From NCBI RefSeq assembly GCF_025463825.1, contig NZ_JAODBG010000082.1:1-64000 (forward strand): a DNA stretch of 64,000 bases, in the 5' to 3' direction. The notes below the pieces were generated by a model. The model did not search any database and was not told the origin of the DNA. It saw only the letters and a list, made by a program, of their open reading frames with translations. Origin of the DNA: Cryobacterium sp. (GTDB taxonomy: Bacteria; Actinomycetota; Actinomycetes; Actinomycetales; Microbacteriaceae). Each line of letters starts with the position of its first letter. The stretch's first letter is position 1. Made by a program: the position numbers and the translations under genes. This document shows positions 43,704 through 52,701 of this stretch, one piece after another.

Positions 43704-45208
43704 TTCTCCTGCAGCACCCGATCGAGCAGGGCGGCGGCCACCAGCGGTGCGGTGCTCGCCCCCAGGCTCGAGAGGGGTCCCACGACGCCCTCGATCCGGG
43801 TGATGCGGTGATGCAACGTCTGGCGCTGCACGCCGAGCGCTCGCGCTGCCGCGGTCTTGCTGCCCCAGTTGTCGATGAGGGCCGCGACGGTCGCCAGCAA
43901 GTCGGGATCGAGGGCCTTCAGGGCGCCGAGCTGTTCTTCGACGAAGGCGTCCAGCGCCGGTTGGGCCTGCAGCCCACCCAGAATGCGCACGAGCCGGGGC
44001 AAGGCGAGTTCACGGGCATCCGCGACCAGCCCGCCGGCCGAGGATTCGGCCGCGGCGACGGCGCCCCGGGCGGCAGCGACCTCCCGCACCAGGTTGGCCC
44101 GGCCGGAGCCGCCCGGTCCGATGCCGACGATCGCGGGCAGCCCGCCGGCCACAAGGTCGTCCAGTTTAGCGCGCACAACGGAGCGCAGCTTCTCCAGTTC
44201 CAGGCGGTCCGCGCACCACAGGATCACTATGAAGTCGGTGCCGACGAGGTGGCTCAACTGCCCCGGCGCCTGACCGTCGAGCGCCGCCCGCACCGCCCGT
44301 AGCGACTGGATGTCCCCGGACAGGTCGGCGACGATGCCCACAAAGGCGCCGGCGGCGGGCACGCCCAGCCTGTCGGCGATCTCCGGCAAACGCTCCGGCG
44401 CCGCCTCCGCCGGCACGCCCGCGTTGAGCATGGCGAAGAACTGGCCGATCAGCCGGTCGTCGATGCTCGGCGGGCGCAGCTGCAGCAGCGCGATCGCCAG
44501 CAGTTCCGGCGCCCGCTCCAGCGCCGCATTGATGAGGTAGATATCGGCCTCTTCCCTGGGCCGCAGGGTGAGGTGCGCCACGACGGTCCCACCGAAGCTG
44601 ACCGGGGCGGAAAAGGACAGCGGCAACACCGGCCCGCCCGGGCCCGCGGCGCGGCCGATTTCCTCGCCGGAGAGCGACATCAGCACTACTTCAGCGTGCG
44701 TCTGCGCGCTGAGCACGGCGAGCATCGCCGGGATTTCGGTGAGCTCCCGCACCGTGCCCGATAGCGCAATGGACATACTGTCCGCCAAGCGCAACCGCAC
44801 CAGCGAGCTGTCGGCGAGCTGCGTGTTGATGCTCTCGCAGATCTGCACGAACGGGATACGCCGCCCCAGCGCGATCAGCGGCAGCCCCAGTTCGGTGGCG
44901 CATTCCACCATCTGCAGCGGGACCTGCGGCATCCGGCCGGTCAGCTCGATCGCAAGGGCGGCCACCCCGGCGCCGTGCAGGGCCCGCAGATACGCGGTTC
45001 GATCGGAATCGGTGGCGGTGTCGGCCGCGAGGTTCACGGCCTCCATCAGCACCAGCTCACCGCCGCGGAGCAACGGCGCGATGTCCCGTTGCTCGCTCGC
45101 GTGCACCCACCGCAACGGCGAATCCAGGTGCGCGAAGCCAGCGACCACGGTGGGGTCCGCCGCGAAGAAGTAGGCATCCTCGAAAATCTGCCGCACCGTC
45201 ATCACCAT
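43700..45208 (-). CDS. PucR-family transcriptional regulator
   Basis: The 502-residue regulator has the N-terminal purine-catabolism PucR domain (TVRQIFEDAYFFAADPTVVA at the start), a central GGDEF-like segment and a C-terminal HTH (KTAAARALGVQRQTLHHRIT, about residues 455-475). PucR regulators respond to purine or allantoin catabolites. It is divergent from an NCS1 nucleobase permease and an amidohydrolase, which are its likely targets through the 126-bp shared promoter region. The ACTGAGTCAC-like sequences there could be operators, but I cannot assign them. Confidence 0.92.
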   Translation of the reverse strand: MVMTVRQIFEDAYFFAADPTVVAGFAHLDSPLRWVHASEQRDIAPLLRGGELVLMEAVNLAADTATDSDRTAYLRALHGAGVAALAIELTGRMPQVPLQMVECATELGLPLIALGRRIPFVQICESINTQLADSSLVRLRLADSMSIALSGTVRELTEIPAMLAVLSAQTHAEVVLMSLSGEEIGRAAGPGGPVLPLSFSAPVSFGGTVVAHLTLRPREEADIYLINAALERAPELLAIALLQLRPPSIDDRLIGQFFAMLNAGVPAEAAPERLPEIADRLGVPAAGAFVGIVADLSGDIQSLRAVRAALDGQAPGQLSHLVGTDFIVILWCADRLELEKLRSVVRAKLDDLVAGGLPAIVGIGPGGSGRANLVREVAAARGAVAAAESSAGGLVADARELALPRLVRILGGLQAQPALDAFVEEQLGALKALDPDLLATVAALIDNWGSKTAAARALGVQRQTLHHRITRIEGVVGPLSSLGASTAPLVAAALLDRVLQEN

Positions 45209-45334
45209 ACGTTCTGTCCAATCCGCGTCACGACGAATTTACACAACATCGCGGGCGCAGGAAATACGGCCCTCGCAAACTGAGTCACGAGCTCGCACCG
45301 AGCCCCCACACTTTCACCCTTCTGAGGAGTAGCC

Positions 45335-46819
45335 ATGACCGCCGCCTCGAGTTCAGGCACGCACGACGTCGAAGACCGCCTTCAACCCATTCCCGAGGAC
45401 CAGCGCACCGCCCGCATGTCCGGGCAGTTCTGGATCTGGGCCGGCGCCAACATCGCGCCGATCAACTGGGTGCTCGGCGCCCTGGGCATCCAAATGGGCC
45501 TGGGCCTGTGGGACACCATGACCGTGCTGATCGCCGGCAACGTGGTGGGCATGGCGATCTTCGGCCTGTTCGTGCTCCTCGGCCAGCGCACCGGCGTCAC
45601 GGGCCTGCTGCTCAGCCGCGCCGTCTTCGGCCGCCGTGGCAACTATGTGCCCGCCGCCATCCAGGCCGGCGTCGTGATCGGCTGGTGCGCGGTGAACACC
45701 TGGATCGTGCTTGACCTGGTCATCGCGCTGTTCGGCCAGCTCGGCTGGCTCAACCCCGAGGAGCCCAACTACGCCTGGAAGATCGCCGTCGCCGCCCTGA
45801 TCATGGCCGTTCAGGTGGCCATCGCCCTCGCCGGCTACAAGGCCATCGCCGCGTTCGAACGCTGGACCGTGCCGCCCACCCTCGTCGTGCTCGCGCTGAT
45901 GTCGGTGTTCGCCTGGTTCTTCATCGACATCGACTGGAACTACGCCGGACCGGCCGGCGTCGGCCTCACCGGTACCGAACGACTCGTCGCGATGTCCATC
46001 GTGATGACCGCCATCGGCATCGGCTGGGGCATCACCTGGCTCGCCTACGCCGGCGACTACTCCCGCTTCATCGGCCCCAAGCAGCCCAAGCGCAAGCTGT
46101 TCTTCGCCAGCGCCCTCGGCCAGTTCATCCCGGTCGTCTGGCTCGGCCTGCTCGGCGCCACCCTGGCCACCACCAACGGAAGCGTCGACCCCGGCGAGCT
46201 GATCGTCAGCAACTTCGGCGCCCTGGCCATCCCGGTGCTGCTGCTGGTGCTGCATGGGCCGATCGCCACCAACGTGCTCAACATCTACTCGTTCAGCCTC
46301 GCCGTGCAGGCCCTCGACGTGAAGGTGCCCCGCCGGGTGCTCAACGTCGTGATGGGCGCGCTCGCCTTCATCGCTTGCATCGTCTTCATCTTCCAGGAGG
46401 ATGTCGCCGCCGTGCTCGACGCCTGGCTGATCGGCATCGTCGCCTGGGTCGCCCCGTGGGCCGGCGTCATGATGGTGCATTACTTCGTCTTCGACCGCCG
46501 CTCCACCGACTTCGGGTTCGTCTTCGACCCGATCGGCGGCAAGCGGATGGCCGACATCGGCGGCCGCGCCCTCGTCTCCTTCCTGATCGGCATGATTTTC
46601 ACCTGGCTGTTCCTGAGCAGCTCCGTCGCGGTGCTGCAGGGCCCGGTGTCGGCGCTGCTGGGCGGCATCGACCTGTCCTGGCTGGCCGGCGGCTTGAGCG
46701 CCGCACTCAGCTACTACCTCCTGGCCCGCACGAGCCACGGCGTCTGGCTGACCAGGCAGCGCGCCGTGGTCGCCACCCCGGCGCCGGCCGACTCAGAACT
46801 CAGCAACCTGCCCGCGTAG
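45335..46819 (+). CDS. NCS1-family cytosine/purine permease
   Basis: This 494-residue nucleobase:cation symporter-1 protein has about 12 membrane helices, with the usual block IAPINWVLGALGIQMGLGLW in TM1 and the substrate-region NYVPAAIQAGVVIGWCAV. VAWVAPWAGVMMVHYFVFDR follows toward the C-terminus. It imports cytosine, uracil, purines, allantoin or hydantoins in relatives. It is the first gene of a two-gene operon with an amidohydrolase 35 bp downstream and is controlled divergently by the PucR gene. An AGGAG site lies upstream of the ATG. Confidence 0.92.
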   Translation: MTAASSSGTHDVEDRLQPIPEDQRTARMSGQFWIWAGANIAPINWVLGALGIQMGLGLWDTMTVLIAGNVVGMAIFGLFVLLGQRTGVTGLLLSRAVFGRRGNYVPAAIQAGVVIGWCAVNTWIVLDLVIALFGQLGWLNPEEPNYAWKIAVAALIMAVQVAIALAGYKAIAAFERWTVPPTLVVLALMSVFAWFFIDIDWNYAGPAGVGLTGTERLVAMSIVMTAIGIGWGITWLAYAGDYSRFIGPKQPKRKLFFASALGQFIPVVWLGLLGATLATTNGSVDPGELIVSNFGALAIPVLLLVLHGPIATNVLNIYSFSLAVQALDVKVPRRVLNVVMGALAFIACIVFIFQEDVAAVLDAWLIGIVAWVAPWAGVMMVHYFVFDRRSTDFGFVFDPIGGKRMADIGGRALVSFLIGMIFTWLFLSSSVAVLQGPVSALLGGIDLSWLAGGLSAALSYYLLARTSHGVWLTRQRAVVATPAPADSELSNLPA

Positions 46820-46854
46820 CCTCTCGCACCCGCTCCACCGACTCGAAAGTTCCC

Positions 46855-48366
46855 ATGCCGTACCTCATCCAGAACGCCACCGTCATCACCATGGACCCCG
46901 TCTCGGGCAGCGACCCGGTTCGCCGCGACATCCGCATCGTCGACGACGTGATCGAGAGCATCGCTCCGACCCTCGAACCCGTCGCCGGCGACACCGTGAT
47001 CAACGGCACCGACAAGCTGGTCATCCCCGGGCTTGTCAACGCACACACCCACTCCTGGGAGGCGCTGTACAAGGGCCGCTACGACAACCTGCCGCTCGAA
47101 CTGTGGATGGCGCTGTGTTACCCGATCCTCGGCAACAGCCGGGTGGAACCCGACCTGATTGCGCTCCGCAGCAAGCTGTTCGCGATCGAGTCGCTGAAGT
47201 CGGGAGTGACCACCCTGGTCGACGACGTGCTCGAGAACCCCGACCAGGACTTCGAGCAGCTCACCGCCGTCTTCGACGCGTACGACGAGGTGGGGGTGCG
47301 GGCGAATATCAGCGGCCACATCATCAGCAAACCGTTCACCGACACGCTCCCGTTCATGGACGAGTACCTGCCGCCGGCGGTGGCCGCCCAGGTGCGCACC
47401 CTCACCGTGCCCACCGCGGCGGAGTACCTGGCGCTGAGCCGGCGGGCGTTCGAGACCCTGGACGGCCGCGGCGACGGCCGGCTGCGATACATGGTCGCCC
47501 CGTCGGCCCCACAGCGCTGCGGGGAGGATGTGCTGGTGGGCGCGACCGCGCTGGCGAAGGAGTTCGACGCGGAGTTCCACATCCACGTGCTGGAGACCAA
47601 GACCCAGCTGGTCACCGGCACCGAGAAGTACGGCCAGTCCCTGGTCAGGTACCTGTCGGGCATCGGCGCGCTGGTGCGCAATACCACTTTCGCGCACGGC
47701 ATCTGGCTGACCCCCGAGGACATCGAGATGGTGGCGGATGCCGGCGCGTCCGTCTCGCACAACCCGATCTCGAACATGAAGCTCGGCTCCGGCATCGCCC
47801 CGTGGCGGGAACTGCTGAACGCGGGCGTGAACCTCGGGCTCGGCACCGACGGTTGCTCGAGCAGCGACTCCCCGCGGCTGCTCGACGTGATCAAGGCCAC
47901 CGCCCTGCTGCACAAGGTGACCGAGCCAGACTTCACCGCCTGGCCCACCGTGGGCGAGGTGCTGCACGCGGCGACGCTGGGCGGCGCCCGCAGCGCCGTG
48001 CGGGAGGCGACGATCGGGTCGCTCGAGGCCGGCAAGCAGGCCGACCTCGTGATCTTCGATTTGGAGACCCTGGCCTTCACGCCCCGGCAGAAGCTCGACG
48101 TGCAGCTGGTCTACTCGGAGAACGGTTCCTCCATCGAGACCGTGATGGTGGCCGGCCGGATCGTGGTCGACCACGGCACGATCACCACGATCGACGAGGC
48201 GGCCGTGCGCGCCGAGCTCGGGGAGCGGCTGGTGGAACTGCGCGCCTGGCAGGACCGCCTCGACGCCGCGAACAGCGTCTTCGCGGCCCCGTTCACGCAG
48301 ATGTACCAGCGGGCCATGAACACTCCGTCACAGATCCACCGGTTCAGCGGGCACACGCACGCCTGA
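46855..48366 (+). CDS. amidohydrolase (AtzA/TrzN/SAH-deaminase-like)
   Basis: The 503-residue metal-dependent deaminase or chlorohydrolase-type enzyme acts on N-heterocycles. The metal site is in GLVNAHTHSWEALYKG (HxH), FHIHVLETKTQ (His), FAHGIWLTPEDIE (His) and LGLGTDGCSSSDSPRLL (Asp). The next domain, ADLVIFDLETLAFTP, closes the barrel. It resembles the family of S-adenosylhomocysteine/guanine/atrazine deaminases. The ATG at 46855 gives MPYLIQNATVITMDPV, a normal start for this family. With the NCS1 permease and PucR regulator it forms a small N-heterocycle catabolic unit. Confidence 0.9.
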   Translation: MPYLIQNATVITMDPVSGSDPVRRDIRIVDDVIESIAPTLEPVAGDTVINGTDKLVIPGLVNAHTHSWEALYKGRYDNLPLELWMALCYPILGNSRVEPDLIALRSKLFAIESLKSGVTTLVDDVLENPDQDFEQLTAVFDAYDEVGVRANISGHIISKPFTDTLPFMDEYLPPAVAAQVRTLTVPTAAEYLALSRRAFETLDGRGDGRLRYMVAPSAPQRCGEDVLVGATALAKEFDAEFHIHVLETKTQLVTGTEKYGQSLVRYLSGIGALVRNTTFAHGIWLTPEDIEMVADAGASVSHNPISNMKLGSGIAPWRELLNAGVNLGLGTDGCSSSDSPRLLDVIKATALLHKVTEPDFTAWPTVGEVLHAATLGGARSAVREATIGSLEAGKQADLVIFDLETLAFTPRQKLDVQLVYSENGSSIETVMVAGRIVVDHGTITTIDEAAVRAELGERLVELRAWQDRLDAANSVFAAPFTQMYQRAMNTPSQIHRFSGHTHA

Positions 48367-48489
48367 TGTGCGCCAGCCCGGCGCCACGGTTTCCCTTGCC
48401 GCCGGGCGGTGTCAGGATGTTCGTGTTCGAGCCCGCGCGGATCCATGATCCCGAGCCAGGCGAGACCTTCGGACAGTGGGGCGGGGAGC

Positions 48490-49236
48490 ATGACGACGTT
48501 CGGCGTCGAGGAGGAATATTTCCTCGTAGATCCCGGCACTCTTCAGCCGGTTAGCCTGGCCGAGGCGGTCCTGGACGATCTGCCGCCACAGGAGGACGGC
48601 CAGCTGACCCACGAATTCCTTGCCTTCGAACTCGAACGGGCCACGGTGGTCTGCACGGAGCTCGCCGAGGCGGAGAGCGACCTGGTCGCGTGCCGGGCCG
48701 ATGTCGCGGTAGCCGCCCGTCGGCACGGGGTCCTCCCGGCCGGCACCGGCACCCCGTTCGAAGCGGCCACGCCCACCGTCACCGCCACCCCCCGATACCG
48801 CGCACTCGGCGCGGAGGCCCGTGGAGTGTTGGACGACCACCAGATCGGCGCCACCCAGGTGCATGTGGGCGTGCCGGATCGGGAGGCCGGCGTGCGCGCC
48901 CTCAACCGCACCCGGGTCTGGCTGCCCACCCTGATGGTGCTCACCGGCAACCGCCGCGTGGAGCGGCTGGTGGGAGTGGGCGGCACCGTCGACCGGGCCA
49001 CGGTGGCCTGGCACGCCCGACTGTCCGAGCGCTATCCCACGCTCGAGGTGCGGGTGACCGACGCCCTGCTGCGCCACGTCAGTGACGTTCTGGATGCCGC
49101 CGGCGACCGGCCCCGGGTGGTTGAGCTGCTCGACCGGCTCTGGCAGACCGGAACGGGCGCGGAAACGCAGCAGCGCGCGTTCCATGCCGGCGGGCTTCCC
49201 GGCCTGCGGGCCGTGTACGAGAGCTCCTTCACCTAA
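48490..49236 (+). CDS. glutamate-cysteine ligase-like (YbdK/GCS2) protein, internally shortened
   Basis: It starts like the carboxylate-amine ligases of the YbdK family (TTFGVEEEYFLVDPGTL) and has ELERATVVCTELAEAESDL, AGTGTPFEA and ATQVHVGVPDREAGVRALN. But it is 248 residues instead of about 370. After WLPTLMVLTGN the usual SPFW...DTGxxSxR catalytic region is missing, and RRVERLVGVGG follows directly (join near 48952). A second large gap lies after EVRVTDALL, near 49070. The end (LWQTGTGAETQQRAFHAGGL) is normal. Both losses keep the frame. Function is probably lost. It converges with the FBP-domain gene (4-bp overlap). Confidence 0.75.
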   Translation: MTTFGVEEEYFLVDPGTLQPVSLAEAVLDDLPPQEDGQLTHEFLAFELERATVVCTELAEAESDLVACRADVAVAARRHGVLPAGTGTPFEAATPTVTATPRYRALGAEARGVLDDHQIGATQVHVGVPDREAGVRALNRTRVWLPTLMVLTGNRRVERLVGVGGTVDRATVAWHARLSERYPTLEVRVTDALLRHVSDVLDAAGDRPRVVELLDRLWQTGTGAETQQRAFHAGGLPGLRAVYESSFT

Positions 49237-49724
49237 CCGGCGTTGACGACCTCCGCTATGAAGCCGGCCGAGCGGAGGCGGAGCATCTCGATGCGCTCGG
49301 TGCGCGCCGAAGCCACGTCGAAGCCGATGTAGGCCAGGGACGCGAGCTTCCGCACGATGAGCGAACACTGGAATTCGTCGCACACCCAGGTGGCGACGGT
49401 GTTGCCGTTCCGGCCCGCGGCGCCGGCCCGTTGGGCGCTGTAGAGCACCACCTCGTTGGGCAGCCTGACGTCCCGGCACCACGAGCATTGGGCGCGCTTG
49501 TGCGGTGACGCATCCGCCTGTCGTAGGACGATGCCGACGGGTTCGCCGTCGAGGGGCACGACGGCGTAGGAACGCCGTTTCATCTTGGGGTCGATCCAGC
49601 CGAAGTAGTCCAGTTCGGTCCAGTCGACCTCGGCGAATCGGGGCGGGAGGGTGATGTCGGCGACGACCTTGCGGGAGGCGTTCACGAACGAGGTCTTGAT
49701 GGTTTCGGGCGTCAGAGGCAGCAT
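49233..49724 (-). CDS. FBP-domain (treble-clef zinc) protein
   Basis: This 163-residue protein shows the C-terminal domain of EF-G-binding/fibronectin-binding-type proteins. It has CSWCRDVRLPNEVVLYSAQR (CxxC) and then VCDEFQCSLIVRK (C..C) as a treble-clef zinc knuckle. The N-terminal half has IKTSFVNASRKVVADITLPP and WIDPKMKRRSYAVV. In some bacteria such proteins bind elongation factor G and protect ribosomes from fusidic acid; the group here is the short actinobacterial form, of unproved function. It follows the TetR gene by 8 bp on the same strand. Confidence 0.85.
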   Translation of the reverse strand: MLPLTPETIKTSFVNASRKVVADITLPPRFAEVDWTELDYFGWIDPKMKRRSYAVVPLDGEPVGIVLRQADASPHKRAQCSWCRDVRLPNEVVLYSAQRAGAAGRNGNTVATWVCDEFQCSLIVRKLASLAYIGFDVASARTERIEMLRLRSAGFIAEVVNAG

Positions 49725-49732
49725 GCAAGGTC

Positions 49733-50332
49733 TCAATCGATGGAGCGGTCGGTGGGGTGCGGGTCGGCCCTCGGCCAGTTGCGCAGCGAGGTGTCGACGG
49801 CGTCGAGCACCCGGGTCCAGCTGTCGGCGGCAGGCGGGGTGGAGTGGTCGAAGCCGCCGCCGGCCTCGAGCGCCACGAAGCCGTTGATGGCGCTGCCGAG
49901 CAAGCGCACCGCGTGGACTTCGTCGTCGGGGGTGAGGCCGTAGTCGCTCATGATGGCCCGCGCCGACCGGGCAATCCGGCCGCCGGCGTCGGCGGCCGTG
50001 TTCCCGGGGGCGACCCGGCGCGCTGCCGCCTGCCACCGGCCGGGGTGCGCTCGTGCATAGTCGCGGTGCGTGTGGGCGAACGCCAACAGGGCGCTGCGCC
50101 CGGACTTGCCCGGCAGTGCCTCGGCGAGCTTGTCGGCGAGTTCGCGGAGGGCAAGGGCAGTGGTCGCATCGAGCAGGGCATCCAGGCTGGTGACGTGGGA
50201 GTAGATGCTCGCCGGCCGCACGTCGAAGCGGCGGGCGAGGGCGGAGATCGTGACGGTGGCCAGCCCGGTCTCGTCGGCCAGCTCGGCGGCAGCTTCGGCA
50301 AGCCTGGCTTCCGTGAGTCCCGGACGCTTCAT
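49733..50332 (-). CDS. TetR-family regulator
   Basis: This 199-residue repressor has an N-terminal HTH near residues 24-45 (TVTISALARRFDVRPASIYS) and a C-terminal ligand domain of the TetR_C WHG type (AIMSDYGLTPDDEVHAVRLL, then GSAINGFVALEAGGGFDHST). WHG-type ligand domains are usual for TetR relatives that control small-molecule resistance or efflux. Upstream, TATAGTTAAC and GTAGTTAATAACCTAC-like palindromic sequences (50352-50380) could be its operator. It is co-directional with the FBP-domain gene 8 bp downstream, its likely target. It lies after the arsenic genes but has no clear link to them. Confidence 0.88.
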   Translation of the reverse strand: MKRPGLTEARLAEAAAELADETGLATVTISALARRFDVRPASIYSHVTSLDALLDATTALALRELADKLAEALPGKSGRSALLAFAHTHRDYARAHPGRWQAAARRVAPGNTAADAGGRIARSARAIMSDYGLTPDDEVHAVRLLGSAINGFVALEAGGGFDHSTPPAADSWTRVLDAVDTSLRNWPRADPHPTDRSID

Positions 50333-50375
50333 GCACTCTCCCTATCCGGTGTAGTTAATAACCTACACCCTATAG

Positions 50376-51034
50376 TTAACCGGGTTTTGCGGCCTTCACG
50401 ATGGCGCCGTGGCCGCGGTCGACGCGGTCCTGGTCGCTGAGAGGGTTTTCGGCGACCACGTCGGAGATTCCGAGGCGTCCGCCTGGTTTGAGCACCCGGA
50501 ACATCTCGGTGATGACGGCGTCCTTGTCGGCGGAGAGATTGATCACACAGTTCGAGATGATGACGTCGATGCTCTTCTCGGGCAGCGGGATGGCCGCGAT
50601 CTGCCCCTTGATGAACTCGACGTTCGTGGCGCCGGCCGTGACGGCATTGGCGCGCGCCAGGGCCAGCATCTCGTCGGTCATGTCGACGCCGTAGGCGAAC
50701 CCGGTCGGGCCCATCCGCCGGGCCGAGAGCAGCACGTCGATGCCGCCGCCGGAGCCGAGGTCGAGAACGGTCTCGCCGGCTCGGAGGTCGGAAACGGCAG
50801 TGGGGTTGCCGCAGCCCAGGCTGGCCAGAAGCGCCTCCGCGGGATCTCGGCGCCCTCGCCGGTCGGGTAGAGGATGGAGCCGAACACGTCGCCGTTCCCG
50901 AGATCGGTGGGCACGCAGCAGGAGGCATTCGCGGTGCCGGACACGTCGGTGAGCTGGAGCGCCGCAGCGGCGTAACGCTGCCGGACGCGCCCGGTGATCT
51001 CGGCCTTTTCGGTGGCGTCGGATGTCGCGGTCAT
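50376..51034 (-). pseudogene. arsM: arsenite methyltransferase ArsM, frameshift and internal deletion
   Basis: Two frames together give an ArsM-type SAM methyltransferase: the start [33 protein letters not shown] and [10 protein letters not shown], then [35 protein letters not shown] and [20 protein letters not shown]. The frame slips near 50840, where one G (CCGGCGGAG) would restore it. The C-terminus joins DQDRVDRG to [11 protein letters not shown] near 50411. Relatives have about 45 more residues with the GxxxGALSxxEY region in between. ArsM converts arsenite to volatile methylarsenicals. It is last in the acr3-arsC-arsM operon, and the other two genes are intact. Confidence 0.82.
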
Positions 51035-51055
51035 GATGTGCTCCTTCGGTCGAAT

Positions 51056-51466
51056 TCAGTCGCGGCTGGGGAGGAGTTCGGTGAGCAGAGCGGTGACGCG
51101 GGCCTTGATGTCGTCGCGGATGGGGCGGACCTCGTCGATCCCCCTGCCCTTCGGGTCGGCCAGCTCCCAGTCCTCGTAGCGCTTGCCGGGAAAGATCGGG
51201 CAGACGTCGCCGCAGCCCATGGTGATCACGACGTCGGAGGCCCGCACGGCCTCGGTAGTCATCAGCTGGGGCACGCCCTGGCTGATGTCGATGCCCTCCT
51301 CCCGCATCGCCCGGATCGCGATGGGGTTGATCTCGGTGCCGGGTTCGGAACCACCGGAGCGCACGTTCACGGCGCCGCCGGAGAGGGCCGTCAGGTAGCC
51401 CGCGGCCATCTGCGAGCGGCCGGCGTTGTGGATGCAGACGAAGAGGACGGTGGGCTTGTCGGTCAT
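51056..51466 (-). CDS. arsC: arsenate reductase, low-molecular-weight phosphatase type
   Basis: The 136-residue enzyme reduces arsenate to arsenite for efflux. The P-loop is [18 protein letters not shown] (Cys11, CX5R to Arg17). A second cysteine pair in [12 protein letters not shown] (near residue 82) carries the disulfide relay typical of thioredoxin- or mycoredoxin-coupled ArsC. The catalytic Asp is in [17 protein letters not shown]. The ATG at 51466 is chosen because the family start ([18 protein letters not shown]) begins there. It lies between acr3 (25 bp upstream) and arsM (21 bp downstream). Confidence 0.95.
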   Translation of the reverse strand: MTDKPTVLFVCIHNAGRSQMAAGYLTALSGGAVNVRSGGSEPGTEINPIAIRAMREEGIDISQGVPQLMTTEAVRASDVVITMGCGDVCPIFPGKRYEDWELADPKGRGIDEVRPIRDDIKARVTALLTELLPSRD

Positions 51467-51491
51467 GAGCGGGTTCCTTGGTTGAGTGGGG

Positions 51492-52604
51492 TCAGACACG
51501 TTCGGGAGTGAGGTGCCGGGCCGCCGCATCCGACGGCTCGTCGATGCGGGACGGGAAGAGCCGGGGGCGCAGCCACAGCGCAACATAGACCAGGGCGACC
51601 AGGGCGGGCACCTCGATCAGCGGCCCGATGATTCCGGTGAGCGCCTGCCCGCTGGTGGCGCCGAACGTTCCGATGGACACGGCGATGGCCAGCTCGAAGT
51701 TGTTGCCGGCTGCGGTGAAGGCGAGGGTGGTGGTGCGTTCGTAGGTCAGCCCGATGAGCAGGCCGGCGAGGTATCCGGCCACGAACATCACCACGAAGTA
51801 GACCAGAAGTGGCAGCGCGATACGCACCACGTCCAGCGGCCGGTCGAGAACCTGTTGACCCTGCAGGGCGAAGAGCATGACGATCGTGAAGAGCAGGCCG
51901 TACAGAGCGAACGGACTCACCCTGGGAAGAAACCGCTCCTCGTACCAGTCACGTCCGCGGGTGGCTTCGCCGACGCGGCGGGAGAGATAGCCCAGGGCCA
52001 GGGGAATGCCGAGGAACACGAGAACGCTGAGCGTGATCGCCCAGAACGAGAAGGACGCGCTGGTCGTGGCCAGGCCCAGCCAGGTGGGCAGGATCTGCAG
52101 GTAGAACCAGCCCAGTGCCGAGAAGGCGAGAACCTGGAACACCGAGTTCACCGCGACGAGGAACGCGGCGGCCTCCCGGTCGCCGCAGGCGAGGTCGTTC
52201 CAGATCAGCACCATGGCGATGCAGCGGGCCAGGCCCACGATGATGAGCCCGGTGCGATACTCCGGCAGGTCGGGCAGGAGGATCCAGGCGAGGGCGAACA
52301 TGAGCGCGGGCCCCAGGAGCCAGTTCAGCACCAGCGACGAGATCAGCAGCCACCGGTCGCCGGCCACCGCCCGCGCATCCGAATAGCGAACCTTGGCCAG
52401 CACCGGGTACATCATGACCAGAAGGCCCACCGCGATCGGCACCGACACAGACCCGACCTGGAACGAGTGCAGCAGCTCCCCCACCGCCGGCGCGAACACC
52501 GCGAGCACCAGACCGACCGCCATCGCCGCGAGGATCCAGGCAGGCAAGTACCGGTCGACCGTGCTGAGCCGCGCAGGCGGCGTGCTGGCGGAGGGGGAAG
52601 TCAT
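51492..52604 (-). CDS. acr3: Acr3-type arsenite efflux protein
   Basis: This 370-residue ten-helix arsenite exporter has the conserved cysteine in GLARCIAMVLIWNDLACG, needed for metalloid transport, with the paired NxxxxLAIAV segment near the end (NNFELAIAVSIGTFGATSGQ). The N-terminal RYLPAWILAAMAVGLVLAVF is the first helix. The ATG at 52604 (MTSPSASTPP) is preferred to an upstream start because it lies just downstream of the -10-like sequence. It is the first gene of acr3-arsC-arsM and divergent from arsR. Confidence 0.95.
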   Translation of the reverse strand: MTSPSASTPPARLSTVDRYLPAWILAAMAVGLVLAVFAPAVGELLHSFQVGSVSVPIAVGLLVMMYPVLAKVRYSDARAVAGDRWLLISSLVLNWLLGPALMFALAWILLPDLPEYRTGLIIVGLARCIAMVLIWNDLACGDREAAAFLVAVNSVFQVLAFSALGWFYLQILPTWLGLATTSASFSFWAITLSVLVFLGIPLALGYLSRRVGEATRGRDWYEERFLPRVSPFALYGLLFTIVMLFALQGQQVLDRPLDVVRIALPLLVYFVVMFVAGYLAGLLIGLTYERTTTLAFTAAGNNFELAIAVSIGTFGATSGQALTGIIGPLIEVPALVALVYVALWLRPRLFPSRIDEPSDAAARHLTPERV

Positions 52605-52632
52605 CGGGCTCCGAACGTTGACGACGGCGAAC

Positions 52633-52681
52633 ATTGATCACCGTCGATACAAAGTAGCCTCGTACATCGACGCTTGTCAAT
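52633..52681. promoter_or_regulatory. arsR box: ars operator pair and acr3 promoter
   Basis: Two copies of one sequence face each other: ATTGATCACCGTCGATAC (plus, 52633-52650) and ATTGACAAGCGTCGATGT (minus, 52664-52681). They share ATTGA..A.CGTCGAT, with centres about 31 bp (three helical turns) apart. The minus copy contains TTGACA, followed 18 bp later by TACTTT, a good promoter for acr3. Dimeric ArsR probably binds both and releases them with arsenite. Confidence 0.65.
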
Positions 52682-52701
52682 TTATCTGCGAGGATGGACC
52701 C

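Noticed and set aside
45353-46738. 461-codon open frame opposite the NCS1 permease
   Set aside because: It is a Gly/Asp/His-rich antisense shadow of membrane-helix codons.
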